A DNA stretch of 51,720 nucleotides, from contig BFEA01000181.1 in assembly GCA_003427395.1 (NCBI GenBank), forward strand, positions 844,498 to 896,217. The letters run 5' to 3'. Origin of the DNA: Chara braunii (lineage: Eukaryota; Streptophyta; Charophyceae; Charales; Characeae). The notes beneath the pieces were generated by a model. That model searched no databases and was not told where the DNA came from. It saw only the letters and a list, made by a program, of their open reading frames with translations. Positions 43,001 to 51,720 of the stretch are shown one piece after another. The stretch's first letter is position 1. Each line of letters begins with the position of its first letter. The translations under genes and the position numbers were made by a program.

Positions 43001-43885
43001 TAGATGCACTAGAAATTGAAAAAGTGGGCTTTGGGGCCCAAAACTGAAGCAAGGACCACCATGGGGTAGCTCGGAATATTGCTGGCCTTGGATCTCAGCC
43101 TGATCCAAGGCTGAAAATGAACCGCCACATGGAAAAATGTCCCGTCCTACCCAAGGGAGGCCAAAATCAGAAAAAGTCAAGAAAAAGGACTACAAGGTCT
43201 TTTTCTTTCAAGTAGGCTGTCCCTTGGGCCTTTGGACTCAAGGGGGCAACATTTTTTAAGGGGCATAAGGCTTGAAGGAGGCCCAATGGGCAGTCCGAGT
43301 TGGCACCAACCACTCGGAGTGCATGTATCTGGCCAAAATGAGGCCCAAGTGCCCCCAAAGAGGCCGAGTAGTGAAAACTGGCTATAGGGGGTACCTCGGT
43401 TCACCATGGGGTACATGGGGAGGCCCATGGGCTGGCCAAAGCATTGTCCACAGCCTATATAAGCTGGGGAATCGGTCCGCCACACTCCCATTTGCATGAG
43501 GAGTGCCCATGCTGCCAAGATGAGCCCATGAGAGCACTACACTCACATAGGGTGAAGACAGGGGAACCCCTGCCACTTTGGGAAGTCTACAAGAGATTGT
43601 GAGCTAGTGTGTAGAGCTCTAGAGGCTAGTGGTAGTGGGGAAGGTGATCCGCCATAGCCCCCAGGCTTTGAAGAAGAAAGCAAGGCTAGAAGAAGTCCCA
43701 TTAGCCCTCCTAGAGGGGAGGACTCCATAACCATAGAGGTAGGAGCTGGTTGTAGCATGGGAGAAGAAGAGGAAAGGAGAGAGAGGAGGGCTTGAAGGAG
43801 AAGGAAGCCATAGCCAAGAGGGTGTTTGAACAAGAAAGGAGGAGACTTCATCAATATTGGTACATCATCCCAAGACACCAAGGAG
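40042..43885 (+). repeat. Hairpin-dense non-coding repeat, copy B
   Basis: Starts with TGTCGGGAC folding with GTCCCGA. Contains the perfect 18-bp palindrome CCGTCAAGATCTTGACGG (40823-40840), CAGTCCG hairpins (41655-41676, 41781-41806), the CACTAGTGC hairpin (42239-42258) and a 34-nt stem-loop (42882-42915). The TATA box is at 43455-43463. The leader to 43885 contains CCATAGC twice and ends at a consensus splice donor. Copy A matches it module by module in reverse orientation and C in the same orientation. Frames are short and not shared between copies. Confidence 0.75.
43455..43463 (+). promoter_or_regulatory. TATA box of copy B
   Basis: CTATATAAG in the conserved context GCCTATATAAGCTGGGGA. 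It is followed by a leader in which CCGCCACACTC and CATGAGGAGTGCCCATGCTG are shared with copy A. Confidence 0.65.
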
Positions 43886-44107
43886 GTGAGTGGAGAGGAG
43901 GGGCTTCTCCTCCTCCTCCTTCTTCTTCTTCTTCCTCTTCTTCTTCTTCTTCTTCTATTTCTTCCCCTCCTCCTCCTTCTTCTTCTTCTTCTTCTTTTTC
44001 TTCCCCACTTCTTATTTTTTTTTTATAGTCTTCCCCTCCATCTACTTCTTCATCTCTCTCTCTCTCCTCCTCTTCTCCCCTCTCTTCTTTTCTTCCTCTC
44101 TCCATAG
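43886..44107 (+). other. Candidate intron with polypyrimidine body
   Basis: GAG|GTGAGTGG is a near-perfect 5' splice site. The following 200 bp are almost pure pyrimidine and end at TCTCTCCATAG|GAACTCTCC, a good 3' splice site. The donor is conserved in copies A (232-237, minus) and C (CAG|GTGAGT at 50021). The acceptor is clear only here. Confidence 0.45.
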
Positions 44108-44149
44108 GAACTCTCCTGAGCCTAAGGATAGATGGTAGGGAGCCTTCCC

Positions 44150-46245
44150 ACTAGTAATGATCTCTCAATAGACTCTCCCCTCTCTCCCATGTGAATCGCC
44201 ACTTTCCCCCTTTCTGATTTCATGCATTTGGGTGAGTTCTACTGACTCTACTCTCACTTTTTCTCCATTTCTCTGCTTGGATGCAAATCACAACTTATAC
44301 TAGTGATTAGTTGATGATGAGAGCTTGTATTGTCCTATTCTTCACTCCCATGTCAATCGCCACTTTCCCCCTTGTGATTTCATGCATTTGGGTGAGTTCT
44401 ACTCACTCTACTCTCACTTTCTCTCCATTTCTTTACTTGGATGCAAATCACAACTTTGATTCTTGCTCATACTAGTGATTAGATGATGATTAGTGCTTGT
44501 ATTGTCCTATTCTTCACTCCCATGTGAATCGTCACTTTCCCCCTTGTGATTTCATGCATTTGGGTGAGTTCTACTCACTCTACTCTCACTTTCTCACCAT
44601 TTCTCTACTTGGATGCAAATTGCAACTTTGATTCTTGCTCATACTAGTGATTAGATGATGATTAGTGCTTGTATTGTCTTATTCTTCACTCCCATGTGAA
44701 TCGCCACTTTCCCCCTTGTGATTTCATGCATTTTGGTGAGTTCTACTCACTCTACTCTCACTTTCTCTACTTGGATGCAAATCGCAACTTTGATTCTTGC
44801 TCATACTCGTGATTAGATGATGATTACTATTTGTATTGTCCTATTCTTCACTCCCATGTGAATCCCCACTTTCCCCCTTGTGATTTCATGCATTTGGGTG
44901 AGTTTTACTCACTCTACTCTCACTTTCTCTCCCTTTCTCTACTTGGATGCCAATCGCAACTTTGATTTTTGCTCATACTAGTGATTCGATGATGATTAGT
45001 GCTTGTATTATCCTATTCTTCACTCCCATGTGAATCGCCACTTTCCCCCTTCTGATTTCATGCATTTGGGTGAGTTTTATTCACTCTACTCTCACTTTCT
45101 CTCCATTTCTCTACTTAGATGCAAATCACAACTTTGATTATTGCTCATACTAGTGATTAAATGATGATTAGTGCTTGTGTTGTCCTATTTTTCACTCTCA
45201 TGTGAATTGCCACTTTCTCCCTTGTGATTTCATGCATTTGGGTGAGTTCTACTCACTCTACCCTCTCCCTTTCTCTACTTGGATCCAAATCGCAACTTTG
45301 ATTTTTGATCATACTAGTGATTAAATGATGATTAGTGTTTGTATTGTCATATTCTTCACTCCCATGTAAATCGCCACTTTCCCCCGTTGTGATTTCATGC
45401 ATTTGGGTGAGTTCTAGTCACTCTACTCTCACTTTCTCTCCATTTCTCTACTTGGATGCAAATCGCAACTTTGATTCTTGCTCATACTAGTGATTCGATG
45501 ATGATTAGTGCTTGTATTGTCCTATTCTTCACTCCCATGTGAATCGCCACTTTCCCCCTTGTGATTTCATGCATTTGGGTGAGTTCTACTCNGATGATGA
45601 TTAGTGCTTGTATTGTCCTATTCTTCACTCCCATGTGAATCGCCACTTTCCCCCTTGTGATTTCATGCATTTTGGTGAGTTCTACTCACTCTACTCTCAC
45701 TTTCTCTCCATTTCTCTACTTGGATGCAAATTGCAACTTTGATTCTTGCTCATACTAGTGATTGGATGATGATTAGTGCTTGTATTGTCCTATTCTTCAC
45801 TCCCATGTGAATCGCCACTTTCCCCCTTGTGATTTCATGCATTTNGATGATGATTAGTGCTTGTATTGTCCTATTCTTCACTCCCATGTGAATCGCCACT
45901 TTCCCCCTTGTGATTTCATGCATTTGGGTGAGTTCTACTCACTCTACTCTCACTTTCTCTCGATTTCTCTACTTGGATGCAAATTGCAACTTCGATTCTT
46001 GCTCATACTAGTGATTAGATGATGATTAGTGCTTGTATTGTCCTTTTTTTCACTCCCATGTGAATCGCCACTTTCCCCCTTTGTGATTTCATGCATTTGG
46101 GCGAGTTCTACTCACTCTACTCTCACTTTCTCTCCATTTCTCTACTTTGATGCAAATCGCAACTTTGATTCTTGCGCATGCTAGTGATTAGATGATGATT
46201 AGTGCTTGAATTGTCCTATTCTTCACTCCCATGTGAACCGCCACA
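44150..46245 (+). repeat. 172-bp satellite array
   Basis: About twelve tandem monomers with a usual period of 172 bp. One monomer has a 10-bp deletion (44685 to 44847). Landmarks in each are TTCACTCCCATGTGAATCGC, CATGCATTTGGGTGAGTTCT, TACTTGGATGCAAATCGCAA and ACTAGTGATTAGATGATGAT. Single undetermined bases at 45592 and 45845 sit at abrupt joins inside a monomer, so the assembly has probably collapsed or misjoined the array. Confidence 0.95.
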
Positions 46246-46616
46246 TCCCCCCTTGTGCTCTAATTGGAATACCGCGTGCTTTCACCCCCCCGTGTTCTAT
46301 TTGAACGTGGTAATTGGGCAGCGGGTAGGGTGCTGATTTTCAACTGTTTGAACCACTGTTGCTGCCGCTGTTAGTGATAGTTGTAGGTCCTTAGCAGCTG
46401 GTAAGGTCAGGCCAAGCCAGACATTTGCTACTCCAAGAAAAAGCAAGTGGTCGGCCGCCCGATGCAAGGTCGCTCCAAGAACCGCAAACGGGCCAAAATG
46501 ACCCAGGGGCACCCCTATGACGAACTTGTCAAACCTGGAGTATGAGGCCTGAAACTTCTCAGACCTCATATCCTAAGCATAAACAGATGGCCTGCAGACC
46601 CAGCAGACCATCGGAG

Positions 46617-46648
46617 TCCGTTTTTCTGAAAAATCAGAAAACGGACTT
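46617..46648. repeat. Strong hairpin
   Basis: GTCCGTTTTTCTGA and TCAGAAAACGGAC form a 13-bp stem with one bulged T and a 4-nt loop. It lies in otherwise unrecognised DNA between the 172-bp array and copy C. Confidence 0.7.
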
Positions 46649-46978
46649 CCCCGAACTGTTCACCTTGAGACTTGACGGCGCCCGAAACAGGCAAGTCGAC
46701 CCAAATGGCATCAGAATCAAGCCAAACTTTACAGAGGCCTTCCCTGTGGTACAGTGAGAGGGCCCACCAAGCTTGGAGTGATTCTGAGGTCGTTTGGAGC
46801 AGGAAACACAGACCTGTGTTCTTCGGCTCTCCATACTTAGCCGAAAACGGCAAAAATGCCGAAATCTGCAAACTGCAAATTCTGCGAATGTTTCTGCAAA
46901 CTGGGACTGCTGCAAACTGTGTTTTCTGCATGTTGGCTGTAGGATTGGTGCTGTAGGACTGTGCTTTGTGTCGGGGGC

Positions 46979-47230
46979 ATGAGCAAGTACTTCCTTAGGC
47001 AGTTCTCCGAGTTTGACAAGTATAAGATTCTATCGGCCCACCTACAGACCAGCAAGTTTGAGTACACGAGTGACGTTGACTTCAGCACGGTAACAGGCCT
47101 CGCAGAGAAAACAGTGGTAACCGAGACGTTAGCTTTGCTTAAGGAAGGAGAAGTCATAGACTTGACTGGAAAGACGAGGGACAAGGTGAAGAAGGGGATA
47201 AGAAACCTGAACAAACGGGTGCACGGTGTC
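46979..47230 (+). CDS. Short unrecognised open frame cut by copy C
   Basis: An ATG in good context (GGGGGCATGA) opens about 83 codons of well-mixed, helical-looking sequence (MSKYFLRQFSEFDKYKILSA..., KEGEVIDLTGKTRDKVKKGI). The protein-like character stops exactly where copy C begins at 47227, and the frame then runs into repeat sequence to 47281. The simplest reading is the 5' part of an open frame of a gene or transposon that was cut by insertion of copy C. The family is not recognised. Confidence 0.35.
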
Positions 47231-50020
47231 GGGACTGGTGAGTCCCGAATGATTTTCCGTCACTCGAGAGATTGTATATGACCAATTTGTGCACGGCAGA
47301 GAAAACCGGAGGCAGGAATGTTGGAAAGATCGGAAGCGTGGGCACAGGCAGTAGGAAGCTAGAGGCTACCCAGGGTCGTCAGGACCGCCAAACTAGAAAA
47401 GGACTGTCTAAGCAGAAAGCGACAGAGGACTGTGAGAGAATAGCAGGGGCGACTCTTTCCCCAAGGAAGGAGAAGGGCCGCCGGGAAGTCGGTAGTAGCA
47501 TAGGAGGTGCGCAGTAAGGGAAGGAAGGAAGCAGGAAGGGACAGGGCGCAAGGCGCTGACGTGACACGGCGGCAAAAGGGCCAAGGAGACCGCAGGTTAG
47601 GTGGGAGCCGACACCCGGAATCAGAAGTATGCGGGACGCAATAGAAGTAGGGAAGCGGAGATCGCTGTAAGGCGGAAGGACGTCAGGAGCGCCAAAGAAA
47701 GACATGGTACAGGTGGGGCAGGAGTGTCGGGGACGGGGCGGTACCGGCACGACAAAGTGCCGAGGACCATGCGGGACCAGGGGACGGCGTGGTGCCGACA
47801 GGGCAAAGTACCGGGAACCGCGTGAGACCAAGGGAAAGACGTAATGCAGGCGGGCCGAAGTGCCAGGGACTGCGTGGGCCTAGATAAAATGGCGGCACCA
47901 GCGGAACCACTAACAGGACGGGTATCGACGGGATAAAGTGTCGGGAGCCGCCGACGAGGGCTGAAGACCGGAGCCATCGGCGGAATAAAGGGTGACCGAC
48001 CCAAGGGAAGTACACGAGAGCAGGACGTTACCCGGGACGACGTCGGAAAAAGGGAAGAGACTAGGGATAATAAGAAAAGGAGGAGAAGTCGGGCGCTGAC
48101 AGGAATCGTCGACAGAACGGAGAAGACGGGCGCGAGGCGGAAAAACGGAGGGCACCTGGGGCGACCCAAGGGGATCCTGGATCAAATGCAAGGACAACAA
48201 AAATAAAATAGCATGACGTCAGGTAGACGGGACCAGCCGGGCCGGGGAGGCCGGATGTAAACGTTAAGTGCCGCCGTGGCAAGCGCCGGTGGGAGATGCC
48301 GAGGGGAAAGAAAAGATGGAGTAGCGGCAGTAAGAGGGGACGGCCAGCAGTCCCAGTATCCCGGATCAGCCAGGCCAAGAAAAACGAAGTTCCAAGGGCT
48401 CCACGTGGAAAAAAGGCTGGTCGGAGAAAATCGGAGCAAGGGGGTCTCAAACTGGAAGCGACGACAGCAAAAAGGAACCCCGTTCGGCCTTGGGGGTGCC
48501 ACTACTGCATTCCGAGGTGTAACGGCTATATGTCGGTTGCAAAATCAGGTCTTGGGAAAGGTCCAACAACTAGAAGGAGGAGAGATAGCTGTTGGACACC
48601 TGTCCCAACAGTAAATAAAAGAGAAAGGAGGGAAAAAGGGGGAGAAAAGGGGGGGAGAATGAGACAAAGGAGGAGAAATGAGTGGAGGAAAAAGTGCCGC
48701 CAGGTTGGGACTGCAGCGGTAGGGACTGGCAGGTCTCAATGATGACCTCATCACTCCTAGATCCTAGGAGGGCAGTCCGGATTGCAGAGATAAGGTCTTT
48801 GGGGCATTATCTCTGCAATATCTGAATTTAAGCAGCAAAAATAAGAAGAATTGTTGATGTGAGTTGGCCGGCTCATTTTTGGGCCTTAGATCTGAGATCT
48901 GATCTTGCGGAGGAGGAGATCTAGCCGTTTTTTGTGGGCTGACACAAAACGGCTAGCTCCGGAATGAGTTGGCAGCAAAGTGGAGGGAAAACAAAGAAAG
49001 GAAGAAGACAAAACTGCGTATTTGGCCCAAGGATTGGGCCAGATACACCAAAAAAATTGAAAATTAAAGTAAAAGGCTCAAATTTGGGCCAAGGGGAGCT
49101 TGGGGGTAGCTCGGAATGATGAAGACCATGGATCTCAGCCAAATCCAAGGCTAAGATTGGAAGCGCGACTTGGAAAAATGCAACGGCCTACCCAAAAGAG
49201 GCCTAGATCAGGAAAAAGACGAAAAATGGGCCTTTAGGCCCTCAAAATTCAGTAAAGGCTGCATTTTGGGAAGTGGTACCCCAAAAGGCAACTCTTTTTT
49301 AAGTAAAAAGAGGCCGGGTAGACCAAGGGGTAGTCCGAGAAGGTACCGGCCTCTCAGGCTGCATGTACCTGACCAAAATGAGGCCCAGGTACCTCCAAGT
49401 AGGCCAAAACCGGAAATTTGGCCTTGGGGGCACCTTGGTCCACCTAGAGGCACTTGGAGAGGCCTAAGGGCTGGGCGGTGCACCAGTTTCAGCCTACATA
49501 AGATAGAGGTGCAGACCGCCACTCCCACTTGAGCATGAGAGGAGCCCATGCTGCCAAAATGAGTCTGTGAGTGAGTACTAGTGAGATAGAGCAAGGAAGT
49601 GAGAGCCGGAGCTAGCCTGGAGCTTGGCTATGGTGATGAGACTAAGAGAGAAGGCCTAGAGGCTAGGAGGAAGCAAGGAGAGTGGTCCTCCATAGCGCTC
49701 AGGCTGTGAGAAGGAAGGACTCCATAGCCTTAGAGGGTCCCCTTAGCCCTTCTAGAGGGAAGGACTCCATAGCCTTAGAGGTAGGAGCCTGCCATAACTT
49801 GAGAGGAGGAGTGAGAGAAGGAGGAGAGAATTTGGGAGGTGGGGAAGCCATAATGGAGAGCTGTTGGTTGCCCAAGGTACTTGCTCCCTCTCTTGATCTT
49901 TCCCCCTCTCTCTCACACGGTAATCCCCTACAGCTGCACGTATCCTTCGTCCGTACACTACTAGGACAACCTTAGGTGTTTGTTCTTCCGCTCGCTACAT
50001 TGCCTAAGGACCAACAACAG
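47227..50020 (+). repeat. Hairpin-dense non-coding repeat, copy C
   Basis: Starts TGTCGGGACTGGTGAGTCCC, identical to copy A. Shorter than A and B (2.27 kb from terminus to TATA-like box). Contains a stem-loop at 48921-48956 (CTAGCCG...CGGCTAG) and others near 48774-48815. The TATA-like CTACATAAG lies at 49494-49502. The leader holds CCATAGC or CCATAGCC three times, including a duplicated GGACTCCATAGCCTTAGAGG (49707 and 49761). It ends at the splice donor CAG|GTGAGTGG. Confidence 0.75.
49494..49502 (+). promoter_or_regulatory. TATA-like box of copy C
   Basis: CTACATAAG stands at the place of CTATATAAG in copies A and B. The T-to-C change probably weakens it. Confidence 0.4.
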
Positions 50021-50205
50021 GTGAGTGGGAAGGGAGGAAGTTTCTCCTCCTTCTTACTCTTTTCTTCCTTTTCTTCTTCTTTTTCTTCCTCTTCTCCTTC
50101 CTCTTTCCCCTCTTCTTTTTCCTCCTCTTCTTCTTCCCCTCCCTCCTCCTCCTCCTCCTCCTCTTCCTCTTCTCCCCCTTCCTCATCTTCTTCCTTCCTA
50201 AAAAA
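50021..50205 (+). other. Splice-donor and polypyrimidine tract of copy C
   Basis: GTGAGT follows CAG at 50018-50020. From 50040 the sequence is almost entirely C and T to about 50200. No clear acceptor follows before the satellite array. Confidence 0.5.
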
Positions 50206-50221
50206 CTGTGATTTTTACTGA

Positions 50222-51720
50222 TCTTGATGCCTATGTGTGTTGCGCTTCATCCTAGGATACTTCAGAGATCATTCCCCTAGTGTAGATGTCATCAAGCTTG
50301 TCATTTTGTTGATTTGGGTGCTTGGGTGTGTTGCGCTTGATCTTGGGATACTTCGGTGATGTTTCCCCTAGTGTAGATGATGTCAAAACTTGTCATTTTG
50401 TTGATCTGGGTGTTTGGGTGTGTTGCGCTTCATCTTGGGATGCTTCGGTGGTGTTTCCCCTAGTGTAGATGATCTCCAACTTGTCATTTCACTGACTTGG
50501 GTGCTTGTACAAGTTGCGATTCACCTCGTGATAGTTCGGTGAACTTTCCCCTTGTGTTGATGCTTCAAATCTTGTGTTTTCACTGATATGGGTGCTTGGG
50601 TAAGTTGCGATCCACCTTGTGATACTTCGGTGAACTTTCCCCTTGTGTTGATGCTTCAAATCTTGTGTTTTCACTGATTTCGGTGCTTGGGTAAGTTGCG
50701 ATTCATCTTGTGATAGTTCGTTGAACTTTCCCCTTGTGTTGATGCTTCAAATCTTGAGTTTTCACTGATTTGGGTGCTTGTACAAGCTGCGAGTGACCTT
50801 GTGATAGTTCGATGAACTTTCCCCTTGTGTTGATGCTCCAAATCTTGTGTTTTCACTGATTTGGTGCTTGGGTAAGTTGTGATTCATCTTGTGATAGTTC
50901 GGTGAACTTACCCCTTGTGTTGATGCTTCAAATCTTGAGTTTTCACTAATTTGGGTGCTTATTCAAGTTGTGATTCACCTTGTGATAATTCGGTGAACTT
51001 TCCCCTTGTGTTGATGCTTTAAATCTTGTGTTTTCACTGATATGGGTGCTTGTACAAGTTGCGATTCGCCTTGTGATAGTTCGGTGAACTTTCCCCTTGT
51101 GTTGATGCTTCAAATCTTGTGTTTTCACTCATATGGGTGCTTGTACAAGTTGTGATTCACCTTGTGATAGTTCAGTAAACTTTCCCCTTGTGTCGATGCT
51201 TCAAATCTTGTGTTTTCACTGATTCGGGTGCTTGTACAAGTTGCGATTCACCTCGTGATAGCTCGGTGAACTTTCCCGTTGTCTTGATGCTTCAAAACTT
51301 GAGTTTTCACTCATTTGGGTGCTTGTACAAGTTGCGATTCACCCTGTGATTGTTCGGTGAACTTTCCCCTTGTCTTGATGCTTAAATCTTGATTTTTCAC
51401 TGATTTGGGTGCTTGTACAAGTTCCAATTCACCTTGTGATAGTTCGGTGAACTTTCCCCTTGTGTTGATGCTTCAAATCTTGTGTTTTCACTGATTTGGG
51501 TGTTTGGGTAAGTTGCGATTCACCTTGTGATAGTTCAGTGAACTTTCCCCTTGTGTTGATGCTTCAAACGTTGTGTTTTCACTGATTTGGGTGTTCGGGT
51601 AAGTTGCGATTTATCTTGTGATAGCTCGGTGAACTTTCCCCTTGTCTTGATGCTTCAAAACTTGAGTTTTCACTGATTTGGGTGTTTGTACAAGTTGTGA
51701 TTCACCCTGTGATGGTTCGG
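50222..51720 (+). repeat. 91-bp satellite array, runs off the window
   Basis: Tandem monomers with a 91-bp period (TGCTTCAAAT at 50561, 50652 and 50743). Landmarks are TTTTCACTGATTTGGGTGCT, GATAGTTCGGTGAACTTTCC and CCTTGTGTTGATGCTTCAAA. The first three monomers (50230-50500) form a diverged subfamily (GTGTTGCGCTTCATC..., CCCCTAGTGTAGATG). The array is not similar to the 172-bp satellite. Confidence 0.95.

Noticed and set aside
40042-44107. Copy B as a classical LTR with TG...CA ends
   Set aside because: It starts with TG and has a TATA box, but no initiator tRNA primer site follows in B or C and no gag/pol lies downstream, so I do not call it an LTR.
44150-51720. CRISPR-like array
   Set aside because: The monomers are contiguous satellites of 172 and 91 bp without spacers, in a eukaryotic context.

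Overview
The window looks like repeat-rich nuclear DNA of a green-lineage eukaryote. Evidence for this is a RING-H2 exon that closely resembles plant RIE1/At4g11680-type E3 ligases, Ty3 elements whose primer sites match plant initiator tRNA-Met, spliceosomal introns and abundant nested transposons. The style of the retroelement polyproteins recalls charophyte algae such as Chara, but this is recollection of style and not a database match. Almost nothing here is an intact host gene.

Layout. 1-4364 (minus strand): copy A of a hairpin-dense non-coding repeat family that I do not recognise. 4368-21816: a decayed Ty3/Gypsy chromovirus (element 1), with a younger Ty3/Gypsy element (element 2, 12915-21406, 1033-bp LTRs, 4-bp target duplication GAAC) inserted in its 3' LTR. 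21817-24040: degenerate single-copy DNA with one possible spliced but frameshifted gene. 24050-25900: copy D of the hairpin family (truncated). 25900-28120: unclassified DNA with a 280-bp tandem duplication. About 28150-35100: a hAT-superfamily DNA transposon with a broken transposase on the minus strand. It lies just upstream of, and probably in an intron of, a RING-H2 E3 ligase gene whose last exon is 35448-35618. 35619-40041: the 3' flank of that gene, microsatellites and a TATA-led leader region. 40042-44107 and 47227-50200: copies B and C of the hairpin family on the plus strand. B is followed by a 172-bp satellite array (44150-46245). C is followed by a 91-bp satellite array that runs off the right end. 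A short reverse-complement piece of the 91-bp satellite lies at the left end beside copy A.

The most unusual object is the hairpin family. Copies A, B and C each start with the same terminal hairpin (TGTCGGGAC...GTCCCGA) and carry 2.3-3.7 kb packed with short inverted repeats. Next come a TATA box and a short leader rich in the heptamer CCATAGC. Each ends in a consensus splice donor (GGTGAGTG), a long polypyrimidine tract and a satellite array. At least one stem keeps its pairing through a compensatory change between copies. No protein is encoded. The second notable object is the 1-kb leader of element 2, which holds eight exact copies of TGACGTGGCA (a bZIP/UPR-element-like site) followed by TATAAATAG 78 bp before the gag ATG. 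This looks like an internal promoter, possibly captured from a host gene.

All transposon genes seen here carry stops or frameshifts, so present activity would need factors supplied from elsewhere.
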